From Coriobacteriales bacterium (lineage in GTDB: Bacteria; Actinomycetota; Coriobacteriia; Coriobacteriales; UBA8131), in assembly GCA_031286975.1 (NCBI GenBank), contig JAITTM010000002.1:1-14492 (forward strand): a stretch of 14,492 nt of DNA. Direction: 5' to 3'. The stretch's first letter is position 1. Every line of letters starts with the position of its first letter. Below the pieces are notes generated by a model that saw only the letters and a list, made by a program, of their open reading frames with translations, did not search any database and had not been told where the DNA came from. A program made the translations under genes and the position numbers. Below are positions 9,089-14,492 of this stretch, in pieces.

Positions 9089-9403
9089 ATGACACACACA
9101 ACGCAGGGTGGCGATAAGAGCGCCTTCGAGCAACTGAACGTCCTGATAGCCGACATCATCGGTGCGGATGCCGCAGAGATCATCGACATCCAGCCAATCA
9201 GCCGGTCTGTTGACGACCTGGGTATGGACAGCATACAGATCGTCGTACTTGTCGAGCGCGGCAACGCGCTGTATGAGGGGCGGATCGACTTCTCCACCTG
9301 GCTCAAAGACAGGTCATTCAGCGATTTGGCAAAACTCACGGTTGGCGACGTAGCCGACTTTATCGAGCAGAGCTTAAACGCAAACAAAACAGGGGAGCAG
9401 TAA
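9089..9403 (+). CDS. Stand-alone acyl carrier protein
   Basis: A 104-residue protein with the carrier-protein signature 'DLGMDSIQIV'; Ser48 (codon 9230) is the expected phosphopantetheine attachment site. Helix 1 is 'AFEQLNVLIADIIGADAAEI', and the C-terminal helix is 'TVGDVADFIEQSL'. It is somewhat longer than typical FAS ACPs (about 75-80 residues), with a polar N-terminal tail and an insert, 'YEGRIDFSTWLKDRSF', between helices 2 and 3. The residues after Ser48 are less acidic than in classical FabF/FabG-interacting ACPs, and the protein differs clearly from the ACP inside the synthase ('DLSIDSIKRM'). It probably shuttles or hands off the acyl product, or takes part in priming or release. 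The partner is not determinable from the sequence. A good RBS precedes it, 40 bases after the synthase gene, so co-transcription is likely. It is probably activated by the PPTase domain encoded at 1660-2185. Confidence 0.85.
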   Translation: MTHTTQGGDKSAFEQLNVLIADIIGADAAEIIDIQPISRSVDDLGMDSIQIVVLVERGNALYEGRIDFSTWLKDRSFSDLAKLTVGDVADFIEQSLNANKTGEQ

Positions 9404-9434
9404 GTCAAAACAGGGGGCAGGAGGACAGGGGCAG
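9387..9434 (+). repeat. Three short imperfect purine-rich direct repeats across the ACP stop codon
   Basis: AAACAGGGGAGCAG (9387-9400), AAACAGGGGGCAG (9408-9420) and GACAGGGGCAG (9424-9434) follow one another, the first covering the last ACP codons and the others in the intergenic gap. Each contains a GGGG core resembling a ribosome-binding sequence. They may simply reflect small duplications before the next gene start. No function is shown. Confidence 0.5.
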
Positions 9435-9437
9435 ACT

Positions 9438-9441
9438 GGAG
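9438..9441 (+). promoter_or_regulatory. Ribosome binding site of the alpha/beta hydrolase
   Basis: GGAG lies five bases before the ATG at 9447, within a longer GGAGAGGA stretch (9438-9445). This supports 9447 as the start, and the first residues run directly into the hydrolase's first strand. Confidence 0.6.
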
Positions 9442-9446
9442 AGGAA

Positions 9447-10238
9447 ATGGCACGTATCGAGGTACATAAGAAGCAGGTCAATGTGATCGAGATGAACGCC
9501 GGTGGAGGCGATCCGGTGATCATGCTCCATGGCCTGCTCACGAACTTGTCCCTGTACTACTTCATCATCGCGCCCGCGATAGCGCGCGAGCATCACGTCG
9601 TCCTCTATGATCTGCGCAGTCATGGGCTGAGCGAGCGGAGCACCGAGGGTTATACGCTCGAGTTGCTCTCGGGCGACCTGCTTGCCCTCATGGAGACCCT
9701 GCGCATCCCCCGGGCCCATCTGGTGGGATACAGCTACGGCGGTTCGATCGCGCTGTACACCGCTCTTACCCATCCGGATAAGGTCGGGCGCCTCGCGCTC
9801 ATAGAGGCACCCTCCTTCAAGGAGGAATCTCTGCACGACCTTGCCCGCGGAACCCGATATTCCCTCGCTGATACGATGGGGGAGTATACGGACTCCACAG
9901 GCATCGCGGTGAGCCAGGCCAAGGCACAGCAGGTTGAGGAGCAGCATCGCTTCCTTACCAAAGACGGGCTTCTCCTTGCGGCTGTACAGCAGGGCCAATC
10001 CTTTACCGACACCAATCCACTGGAGGGTTTGCAGGCGCAGACCCTCCTGCTCTATGGCGCACAGTCGGGGCTGCTTGAGACCGGGCGCTCGTTTGCGCAG
10101 CGCATCCCCCACTCCAAGCTGCACCTCGCCGAGGGGGATCATAACCTACCCGTCCAGCAAGGGGACTTTGTCGCTCGTGAGCTGGAAGGCTTTTTGCAGG
10201 TGGATCAAAACAACGCAAGTGAAAGGGGGAGTCTCTGA
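9447..10238 (+). CDS. Alpha/beta-fold hydrolase, possible thioesterase
   Basis: A 263-residue alpha/beta hydrolase of usual family length, cytoplasmic (no signal peptide or membrane segment). Visible features are the oxyanion-loop motif 'MLHGLL' (about residues 26-31), the strand 'VVLYDLRSHGLSE', the nucleophile elbow 'GYSYGG' (Ser about residue 95) and the C-terminal His in 'EGDHNLP'. The acid of the triad usually sits in a 'G-x-x-D' turn after strand 7; here the turn reads 'YGAQSGLL', with Ser where Asp is expected. A Glu in 'LIEAPSF' after strand 6 could replace it, but this is inference. Placed between a carrier protein and an exporter in the synthase operon, it most likely hydrolyses or transfers an acyl-thioester, releasing the product or editing stalled chains. 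A lipase or other esterase role is possible. Its stop overlaps the next start as TGATG, so translation is likely coupled. Confidence 0.82.
   Translation: MARIEVHKKQVNVIEMNAGGGDPVIMLHGLLTNLSLYYFIIAPAIAREHHVVLYDLRSHGLSERSTEGYTLELLSGDLLALMETLRIPRAHLVGYSYGGSIALYTALTHPDKVGRLALIEAPSFKEESLHDLARGTRYSLADTMGEYTDSTGIAVSQAKAQQVEEQHRFLTKDGLLLAAVQQGQSFTDTNPLEGLQAQTLLLYGAQSGLLETGRSFAQRIPHSKLHLAEGDHNLPVQQGDFVARELEGFLQVDQNNASERGSL
10224..10230 (+). promoter_or_regulatory. Ribosome binding site of the ABC ATPase
   Basis: AGGGGGA, inside the 3' end of the hydrolase gene, lies seven bases before the ATG at 10238 and supports that start. The TGATG overlap suggests termination-reinitiation. Confidence 0.6.
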
Positions 10239-10942
10239 TGACGACTCTTGTCGAGCTCTCCAATGTGACCAAGATATACCAGACGGGCGAAGTCAAAACG
10301 ACTGCCCTGCATGATGCGACCTTTACCCTCGAGCGCAACGAGGTCTGTGCGATCGTAGGTTCTTCCGGCAGCGGCAAAACGACGCTGCTCAACATCCTCG
10401 GCGGCATCGACCGCTGCAATAGCGGCTCCGTGCTGGTGAATGGCGTGGACATCGTTCGCCTGAACGAGAAGGCGCTCACCAACTACCGCCGCTTTGACGT
10501 AGGCTTTGTGTTCCAGTTCTACAACCTCGTGCAGAACCTTACCGCGCTTGAGAATGTCGAGCTGGCGTGCGAAGTGAGCAAGAATGCTTTTAGTCCGAGC
10601 GAGATGCTTGATGTCGTTGGTTTGGGTGAGCGTCTCAACAACTTTCCCTCCCAGCTCTCGGGCGGCGAGCAGCAGCGTGTTGCCATAGCGCGGGCTTTGG
10701 CCAAAAACCCCCGACTGCTCTTGTGTGACGAACCCACGGGCGCCCTCGACGATAAAACAGGGATCCAGATACTGGGTATCTTGCAACGGGCGAGCCGTGC
10801 CCTTGACGTGACGGTTGTTCTGGTCACCCACAACAGAGCATTCGTAGACATAGCGAACAAGGTCATAACGGTGCGCAATGGCGGCATTGAGAGCATCGTT
10901 ATCAACAAAGAAGTACGCGAAGCCAGGGATATCGTCCTATGA
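10238..10942 (+). CDS. ABC transporter ATP-binding protein, MacB/LolD type
   Basis: A 234-residue nucleotide-binding subunit with every hallmark: Walker A 'GSSGSGKT' (41-48), Q-loop Gln93 in 'FVFQFYNL', signature 'LSGGEQQR' (140-147), Walker B 'LLLCDEPTGALD' with Asp164 and Glu165, and the switch His198 in 'VTHN'. The length and the 'QLSGGEQQRVAIARAL' and 'DEPTGALD' wording are those of the LolD/MacB/FtsE family, whose ATPases pair with FtsX-type permeases. It would sit on the cytoplasmic face of the membrane and drive the permease encoded next; the genes overlap by four bases (ATGA), which favours stoichiometric synthesis. The family works in export or mechanotransmission (lipoproteins, antimicrobial peptides, cell-wall hydrolase control), and the substrate here is unknown. 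Its place in a fatty-acyl synthase operon suggests a lipid or lipid-linked cargo, which is inference. Confidence 0.95.
   Translation: MTTLVELSNVTKIYQTGEVKTTALHDATFTLERNEVCAIVGSSGSGKTTLLNILGGIDRCNSGSVLVNGVDIVRLNEKALTNYRRFDVGFVFQFYNLVQNLTALENVELACEVSKNAFSPSEMLDVVGLGERLNNFPSQLSGGEQQRVAIARALAKNPRLLLCDEPTGALDDKTGIQILGILQRASRALDVTVVLVTHNRAFVDIANKVITVRNGGIESIVINKEVREARDIVL
10925..10929 (+). promoter_or_regulatory. Ribosome binding site of the FtsX-type permease
   Basis: AGGGA, inside the end of the ATPase gene, lies nine bases before the permease ATG at 10939. With the ATGA overlap, coupled translation is likely. Confidence 0.45.
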
Positions 10943-13900
10943 GCCGTATCATCAGAAAGATAGCTAAGAGAGAGCTGCTCCGGACACCCGGACGCTTTAT
11001 CGCTGTCTTTCTCATCATCGTGCTGGGCGCGGGATATCTGGCAGGGCTTCAGTCCGCAGGCCCTGGCATGCTGGGCACCGCCAACCATTACTTCTCCGAA
11101 AAAAGGCTGGCAGATTTTTGGCTCTATTGCGATAAGGGCATCACTGAAAAAGACGTGGAGATGGTTCGGGCACTGCCTGATGTTGCCGAGGCAAGCGGTA
11201 GCTATCGCGTTGACCTCTCGGTCTTCGTCAACGAGACGGCGTTCCGCTTCAGCCTCCGCTCCCTCCCGCGGGATGCTGCTCAAGGGGGAGAAGACTATCT
11301 CGCGCAGCTCGATCTGGTGGAGGGGCGTCTGCCCACATCTGCGACCGAATGCGTTGCCGACCCTTCTGCCAGCCTGAAGATAGGCGATACCGTCGTCGTG
11401 TCAGAGAACAACTGGAAGAGCTCGCTTGACTTTTTGTCTCAAAAGAAATTCACGGTTGTTGGTCTGGCGTGGTCGTCGTTGTATGTCTCGACGGATCGGG
11501 GAAGCACCAACATCGGCAATGGTCGTATCGACCAGTACCTGTATGTCTCTGAGGAGGCCTTCTCCAGCGACTGGTATACCGAGCTTGCCGTGCGCCTTAC
11601 CACCACCGAGGGGCTCTCGGCCTTCTCCCCCGAATATGAGCAGGCCATCGATGCTGCCAACGTGAAGCTGCAGAACTTCACGAACAGCCGCGCCGCGGTG
11701 CGCTTCCATGAGATATCAAACGAGGTCGCTGACGAGCTCAATGAAGGCGAAGCAACCCTCGAAAGTGAGAAGAGCAAAGCTGAAACCGAGCTGGAGGCTG
11801 CCAAAAAGGAGTTGGAAGAAGGCACGACAGACCTGAACGAGGCAATAGAGGAGTATGCGAGGCAGGAGAAGATACTCACTGATTCGCGTGCCAGGCTTTC
11901 GCAGGCAAAGCGCAGCCTGACAGCCAAAACCCAGGAGCTAAACGCACAGAAGGCTGTGCTGGATGAGGGGCGCAGGGCATATCAGGAGGGAAGGGACGCA
12001 CTCATTGGAGTGCAGACCCAGCGCGATGCCCTGTGGGCAGCGCTTGCGGTCGAGCCCGATCCTATTGCACAGGCGGTTTTGCAGGCTCAGATAGGCGAGC
12101 TGGACGTGTATATCGCGACGCTTGAAGGCCAGATTGCTACCAGTGCAGCCAACATAGCAGCGGGAGAACAGCAGATCATCGCCGCCGAGAGCGCCCTTGC
12201 CTCCGCCGAGGCGGACATTAGGGCGGGCGACCGACAGTTGGCCGCGGGCGTAGCTGCCCTGAACGCTTTCTCCAACCAGATCGATGAAGCCAGAGAGGCC
12301 ATCAACAGTGGTACTGAGGAATATACCACGCAGGCGGAGGCGGCATACCAAGAGCTTATGGATGCGCGCGAGGAACTTGATGCGGGCTGGCGGGACTGGC
12401 AGGCGATAGAATGGCCAAAGTGGACCCTCCAAGATCGAGATGACCTCCCTGGCTACTCCAGCTTCAGCTCAGATGTGGATCGCATCAACAACCTGTCCCT
12501 TGTCCTGCCCTGGTTCTTCTTCTTCGTCGCTGCCATTGTCTGTCTCACCACAATGACGCGTCTGGTTGAGGAGCACCGCGGCCAGATCGGTACGCTCAAG
12601 GCAAACGGCTATCGTCGTTCGCAGATCATGGCCATCTACCAATCCTATGCCTGGATCATCGGGCTGTCAGGTGGCGCCATCGGGGTCGTGGCCGGCCTGC
12701 TGGTCTATCCGCCCGCCATCTGGAACGCCTATTCACAGTACCATATGGGTGCTTTCGAGATAGTTGTCACCTTGGTTCCCTGCGTCATCGGATTCCTCGG
12801 CGGAGCTGTTGCTCTCAGTATCGCAACGGCCATCGCCTGTCGCAATACGTTGGACAAAAACGCTTCTGAGCTCATGCGTCCGCGTGCGCCCCGCCGGGGC
12901 AAACGTGTGCTTCTTGAGCGTGTGCCTTTCTTGTGGCGGCGGGTTTCCTTCTCCCACAAAGCGACTCTCCGCAATCTTTTGCGCTACAAGACACGCTTTG
13001 CCGTGACGGTTATCGGCGTGGCAGGCTGTACGGCGCTGCTCGTTGCAGGTTTTGGTCTGCGCGACTCGATATCGGGCATCGTTGATCTGCAATATGGGGA
13101 GATATCAAGCTCACAGGCCTCCCTTTTTCTGGAGAACCCCTCGAATGCCTCTGAGGATACGGAGCTCAATCGCATGCTTGACGAGGGCGACATCACGTTC
13201 TCGTATGTTTGTAGCGAGGACATCGTCGTTACCTATGAAGGGCGCACCAACAAGGGTATACCAACGTTTCTCTCTGTGGCCGAGGACACCAAGAGCTACA
13301 CCAACCTCATACACTTCAGGCAGCCTGCGAATCGAGCCTCCATCACGTTTCCCCTTGATGAATCCCAAGGCTCCGCGGTCATCATTACCGAGCAACTTGC
13401 GACGGCCTTGGGCGTTCGCATTGGCGACCTAATCGAGTTTGGGCCAAACGGCGCAGAGCCAATCCAGGCAAAGATCGGTGCTATCAGCGAGAACTACATC
13501 TATAACTACATCTACCTCTCGCCCACCTTCTACAAGACCCTCGTTGGCGAAACGGCTGCCTACAATACGGTTGTCATGCGCTCTGACCTGCAAGAAGACC
13601 AACTGGAGGCCCTGTTAACTGACCTCGTGGCAACAGACGAGGTGGCGACAGTCCAACCGGTCTCCCAGCTGAGGATCATCATGAACATGGTAATCGACAA
13701 CCTGTCAGGGGTCATTTGGCTCATGATCCTGGCTGCGCTCATGCTGGCTGTCATCGTCATCTATAACCTCATCACGATAAATGTCACGGAGCGCGAGCGC
13801 GAGCTTGCGACCCTCAAGGTGCTGGGCTATCACCGCCGCGAGGTGGCTGGCTATATCACCCGTGAGGCATTCATCATGGTGTTCTTTGGCATACTGGGCG

Positions 13901-14103
13901 GGCTTTTTGCCGGTGTCTTCCTGCATACCTATGTGATGGGTGTCCTCGTTGCCGGTGAGGGCATGTTCCCCCATGTCATCGAGCCGACAAGCTTTGTATT
14001 TGCTGGCGTTATACCCCTGTTATGTACCTTCTTGGTGAACCTGTTCATCCGTCCGCGCCTGAACAGGCTCGACCCGGCCACATCCCTGAAGTCGATCGAG
14101 TAA
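10939..14103 (+). CDS. FtsX-family ABC transporter permease with large coiled-coil extracytoplasmic insert
   Basis: A 1,054-residue membrane protein. Predicted segments by eye: TM1 at 20-37 after a basic N-terminus; a large extracytoplasmic region (about 40-515); three TMs of a first FtsX domain (about 521-541, 571-590, 606-634) with the cytoplasmic 'EEHRGQIGTLKANGYRRSQI'; a fifth TM (about 687-707) opening the second half after 'ATLRNLLRYKTRF'; another outer domain (about 710-920); and three TMs of a second FtsX domain (about 925-945, 976-1000, 1019-1037) with 'ERERELATLKVLGYHRREV'. The two FtsX repeats place both halves of a transporter in one chain. The first outer domain contains a Glu/Ala/Lys-rich coiled coil in two arms (263-372 and 376-483) joined at 'PDP'. 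Such double-FtsX permeases of about 1,000 residues are frequent in Gram-positive bacteria, usually with unknown cargo. Paired with the upstream ATPase, it probably exports or extracts a lipid-related substrate. A mechanotransmission role like FtsEX is an alternative. Confidence 0.92.
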   Translation: MSRIIRKIAKRELLRTPGRFIAVFLIIVLGAGYLAGLQSAGPGMLGTANHYFSEKRLADFWLYCDKGITEKDVEMVRALPDVAEASGSYRVDLSVFVNETAFRFSLRSLPRDAAQGGEDYLAQLDLVEGRLPTSATECVADPSASLKIGDTVVVSENNWKSSLDFLSQKKFTVVGLAWSSLYVSTDRGSTNIGNGRIDQYLYVSEEAFSSDWYTELAVRLTTTEGLSAFSPEYEQAIDAANVKLQNFTNSRAAVRFHEISNEVADELNEGEATLESEKSKAETELEAAKKELEEGTTDLNEAIEEYARQEKILTDSRARLSQAKRSLTAKTQELNAQKAVLDEGRRAYQEGRDALIGVQTQRDALWAALAVEPDPIAQAVLQAQIGELDVYIATLEGQIATSAANIAAGEQQIIAAESALASAEADIRAGDRQLAAGVAALNAFSNQIDEAREAINSGTEEYTTQAEAAYQELMDAREELDAGWRDWQAIEWPKWTLQDRDDLPGYSSFSSDVDRINNLSLVLPWFFFFVAAIVCLTTMTRLVEEHRGQIGTLKANGYRRSQIMAIYQSYAWIIGLSGGAIGVVAGLLVYPPAIWNAYSQYHMGAFEIVVTLVPCVIGFLGGAVALSIATAIACRNTLDKNASELMRPRAPRRGKRVLLERVPFLWRRVSFSHKATLRNLLRYKTRFAVTVIGVAGCTALLVAGFGLRDSISGIVDLQYGEISSSQASLFLENPSNASEDTELNRMLDEGDITFSYVCSEDIVVTYEGRTNKGIPTFLSVAEDTKSYTNLIHFRQPANRASITFPLDESQGSAVIITEQLATALGVRIGDLIEFGPNGAEPIQAKIGAISENYIYNYIYLSPTFYKTLVGETAAYNTVVMRSDLQEDQLEALLTDLVATDEVATVQPVSQLRIIMNMVIDNLSGVIWLMILAALMLAVIVIYNLITINVTERERELATLKVLGYHRREVAGYITREAFIMVFFGILGGLFAGVFLHTYVMGVLVAGEGMFPHVIEPTSFVFAGVIPLLCTFLVNLFIRPRLNRLDPATSLKSIE

Positions 14104-14110
14104 GAGGTGA
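14104..14110 (+). promoter_or_regulatory. Ribosome binding site setting the gtg start of the accD-like gene
   Basis: GAGGTGA, five bases before gtg 14116. The nearby gtg at 14114 is followed at once by a stop, and ttg 14112 is out of frame, so 14116 is the only credible start. This site argues that the protein really begins without a zinc-ribbon domain. Confidence 0.75.
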
Positions 14111-14115
14111 TTTGT

Positions 14116-14492
14116 GTGAGCGATCCCACAAAGAGCACGCAAGAGCAGCAAAGGCTGAGTTCCCCGGAGCGCGTCGTCGAGACCGTCGACGCGGATTCAT
14201 TTGAGGAGTGGGACGAGGCACTTCTCTGCTCCAGGCCCTTCCCGCTTCCGGCATATGAGGAGCGGATAGTGCTTGAGCAGAAAAAAACAGGCTGTTATGA
14301 GGCGGTACGTTGCGGCAGGGCAACCATCAACGGCTGCCCCGTAGCCATCGTTGCGATGAACCCCTACTTTCTTATGGGTTCGATGGGAGCAACGGTTGGT
14401 GAGAAGATAACCCGCGCCATCGAGCGGGCAGCAGCGCAACGACTACCTCTCATCGTGTTCTCGGCCTCCGGCGGCGCGCGGATGCAGGAGGG
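14116..14492 (+). CDS. accD: Acetyl-CoA carboxylase carboxyltransferase beta-like subunit, 3'-truncated, lacking the zinc ribbon
   Basis: The first 125 residues of a gene that runs off the right edge. The end of the visible part matches the AccD core closely: 'FLMGSMGATVGEKITRAIE' and 'LIVFSASGGARMQEG', the region that forms the acyl-CoA pocket and oxyanion hole. The preceding 'SPERVVETVDADSFEEWDEAL' and 'QKKTGCYEAV' correspond to the AccD segment that follows its zinc ribbon. E. coli-type AccD has a Cys4 zinc ribbon before this segment; here the protein starts directly with about a dozen polar residues, and there is no CxxC pair. The enzyme would transfer carboxyl from carboxybiotin to acetyl-CoA, giving malonyl-CoA for the synthase encoded upstream. 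AccA, biotin carboxylase and BCCP would be expected downstream, outside the window; a fused AccD-AccA, or another acyl-CoA carboxyltransferase such as propionyl-CoA type, is possible. It starts 12 bases after the permease stop, in the same operon. Confidence 0.88.
   Translation, partial: MSDPTKSTQEQQRLSSPERVVETVDADSFEEWDEALLCSRPFPLPAYEERIVLEQKKTGCYEAVRCGRATINGCPVAIVAMNPYFLMGSMGATVGEKITRAIERAAAQRLPLIVFSASGGARMQE

Noticed and set aside
9405..10142. 245-residue open frame on the - strand opposite the hydrolase
   Set aside because: It lies wholly opposite a well-supported gene, has no recognisable domain, and long antisense frames are common in GC-rich coding DNA.
10519..11283. 254-residue open frame on the - strand across the ATPase/permease junction
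   Set aside because: It is antisense to two clear genes with intact family motifs; its translation is Ser/Arg-rich with no family motif.

Overview
The window is a gene-dense stretch of a GC-rich bacterial genome, with seven genes all on the + strand. The codon use, the ttg/gtg starts, and the set of a type I fatty-acid/polyketide synthase, a stand-alone carrier protein, an AccD-like carboxyltransferase and a large FtsX-type permease suggest an actinobacterium. My best guess, from memory of similar gene sets, is the class Coriobacteriia (Olsenella/Collinsella/Atopobium relatives). This taxonomic guess is tentative.

Region 1 (2-9048) encodes two megasynthase subunits. The first is cut by the left edge. 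It carries the C-terminal end of an acyltransferase-like domain, an Ala/Pro linker, a double-hotdog dehydratase and a C-terminal 4'-phosphopantetheinyl transferase. The second is complete at about 2,280 residues and reads: two nitronate-monooxygenase/enoyl-reductase-like barrels, ketosynthase, acyltransferase, a single ACP, ketoreductase. Domain style and sequence motifs resemble the PUFA-synthase (PfaA/C/D) and enediyne-PKS families, not animal/fungal FAS or modular PKS. Between them the two proteins hold every activity of a reducing fatty-acid cycle (KS, AT, KR, DH, ER, ACP) plus the enzyme that activates the ACP.

Region 2 (9089-10238) holds a stand-alone acyl carrier protein and an alpha/beta hydrolase that could be a product-releasing thioesterase. 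Region 3 (10238-14103) is a MacB/LolD-type ABC exporter: an ATPase and a 1,054-residue FtsX-family permease with a long, nearly symmetrical coiled-coil hairpin in its extracytoplasmic loop. Region 4 (14116-edge) is the 5' part of an accD-like acetyl-CoA carboxyltransferase beta gene that lacks the usual N-terminal zinc ribbon; it would supply malonyl-CoA.

Genes abut or overlap (TGATG and ATGA overlaps; gaps no longer than 43 bases). I see no terminator-like hairpin or obvious promoter between them, so one polycistronic operon is likely. The simplest joint reading is inference: AccD and partners make malonyl-CoA, the two-subunit synthase and carrier build an acyl chain that the ER could fully reduce, the hydrolase may release it, and the ABC exporter may move a derived lipid. 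Whether this is the cell's housekeeping fatty-acid synthase or a specialised lipid pathway cannot be decided from this window. No stretch over 300 bases lacks a gene, and I found no tRNA, rRNA, CRISPR array or mobile element.
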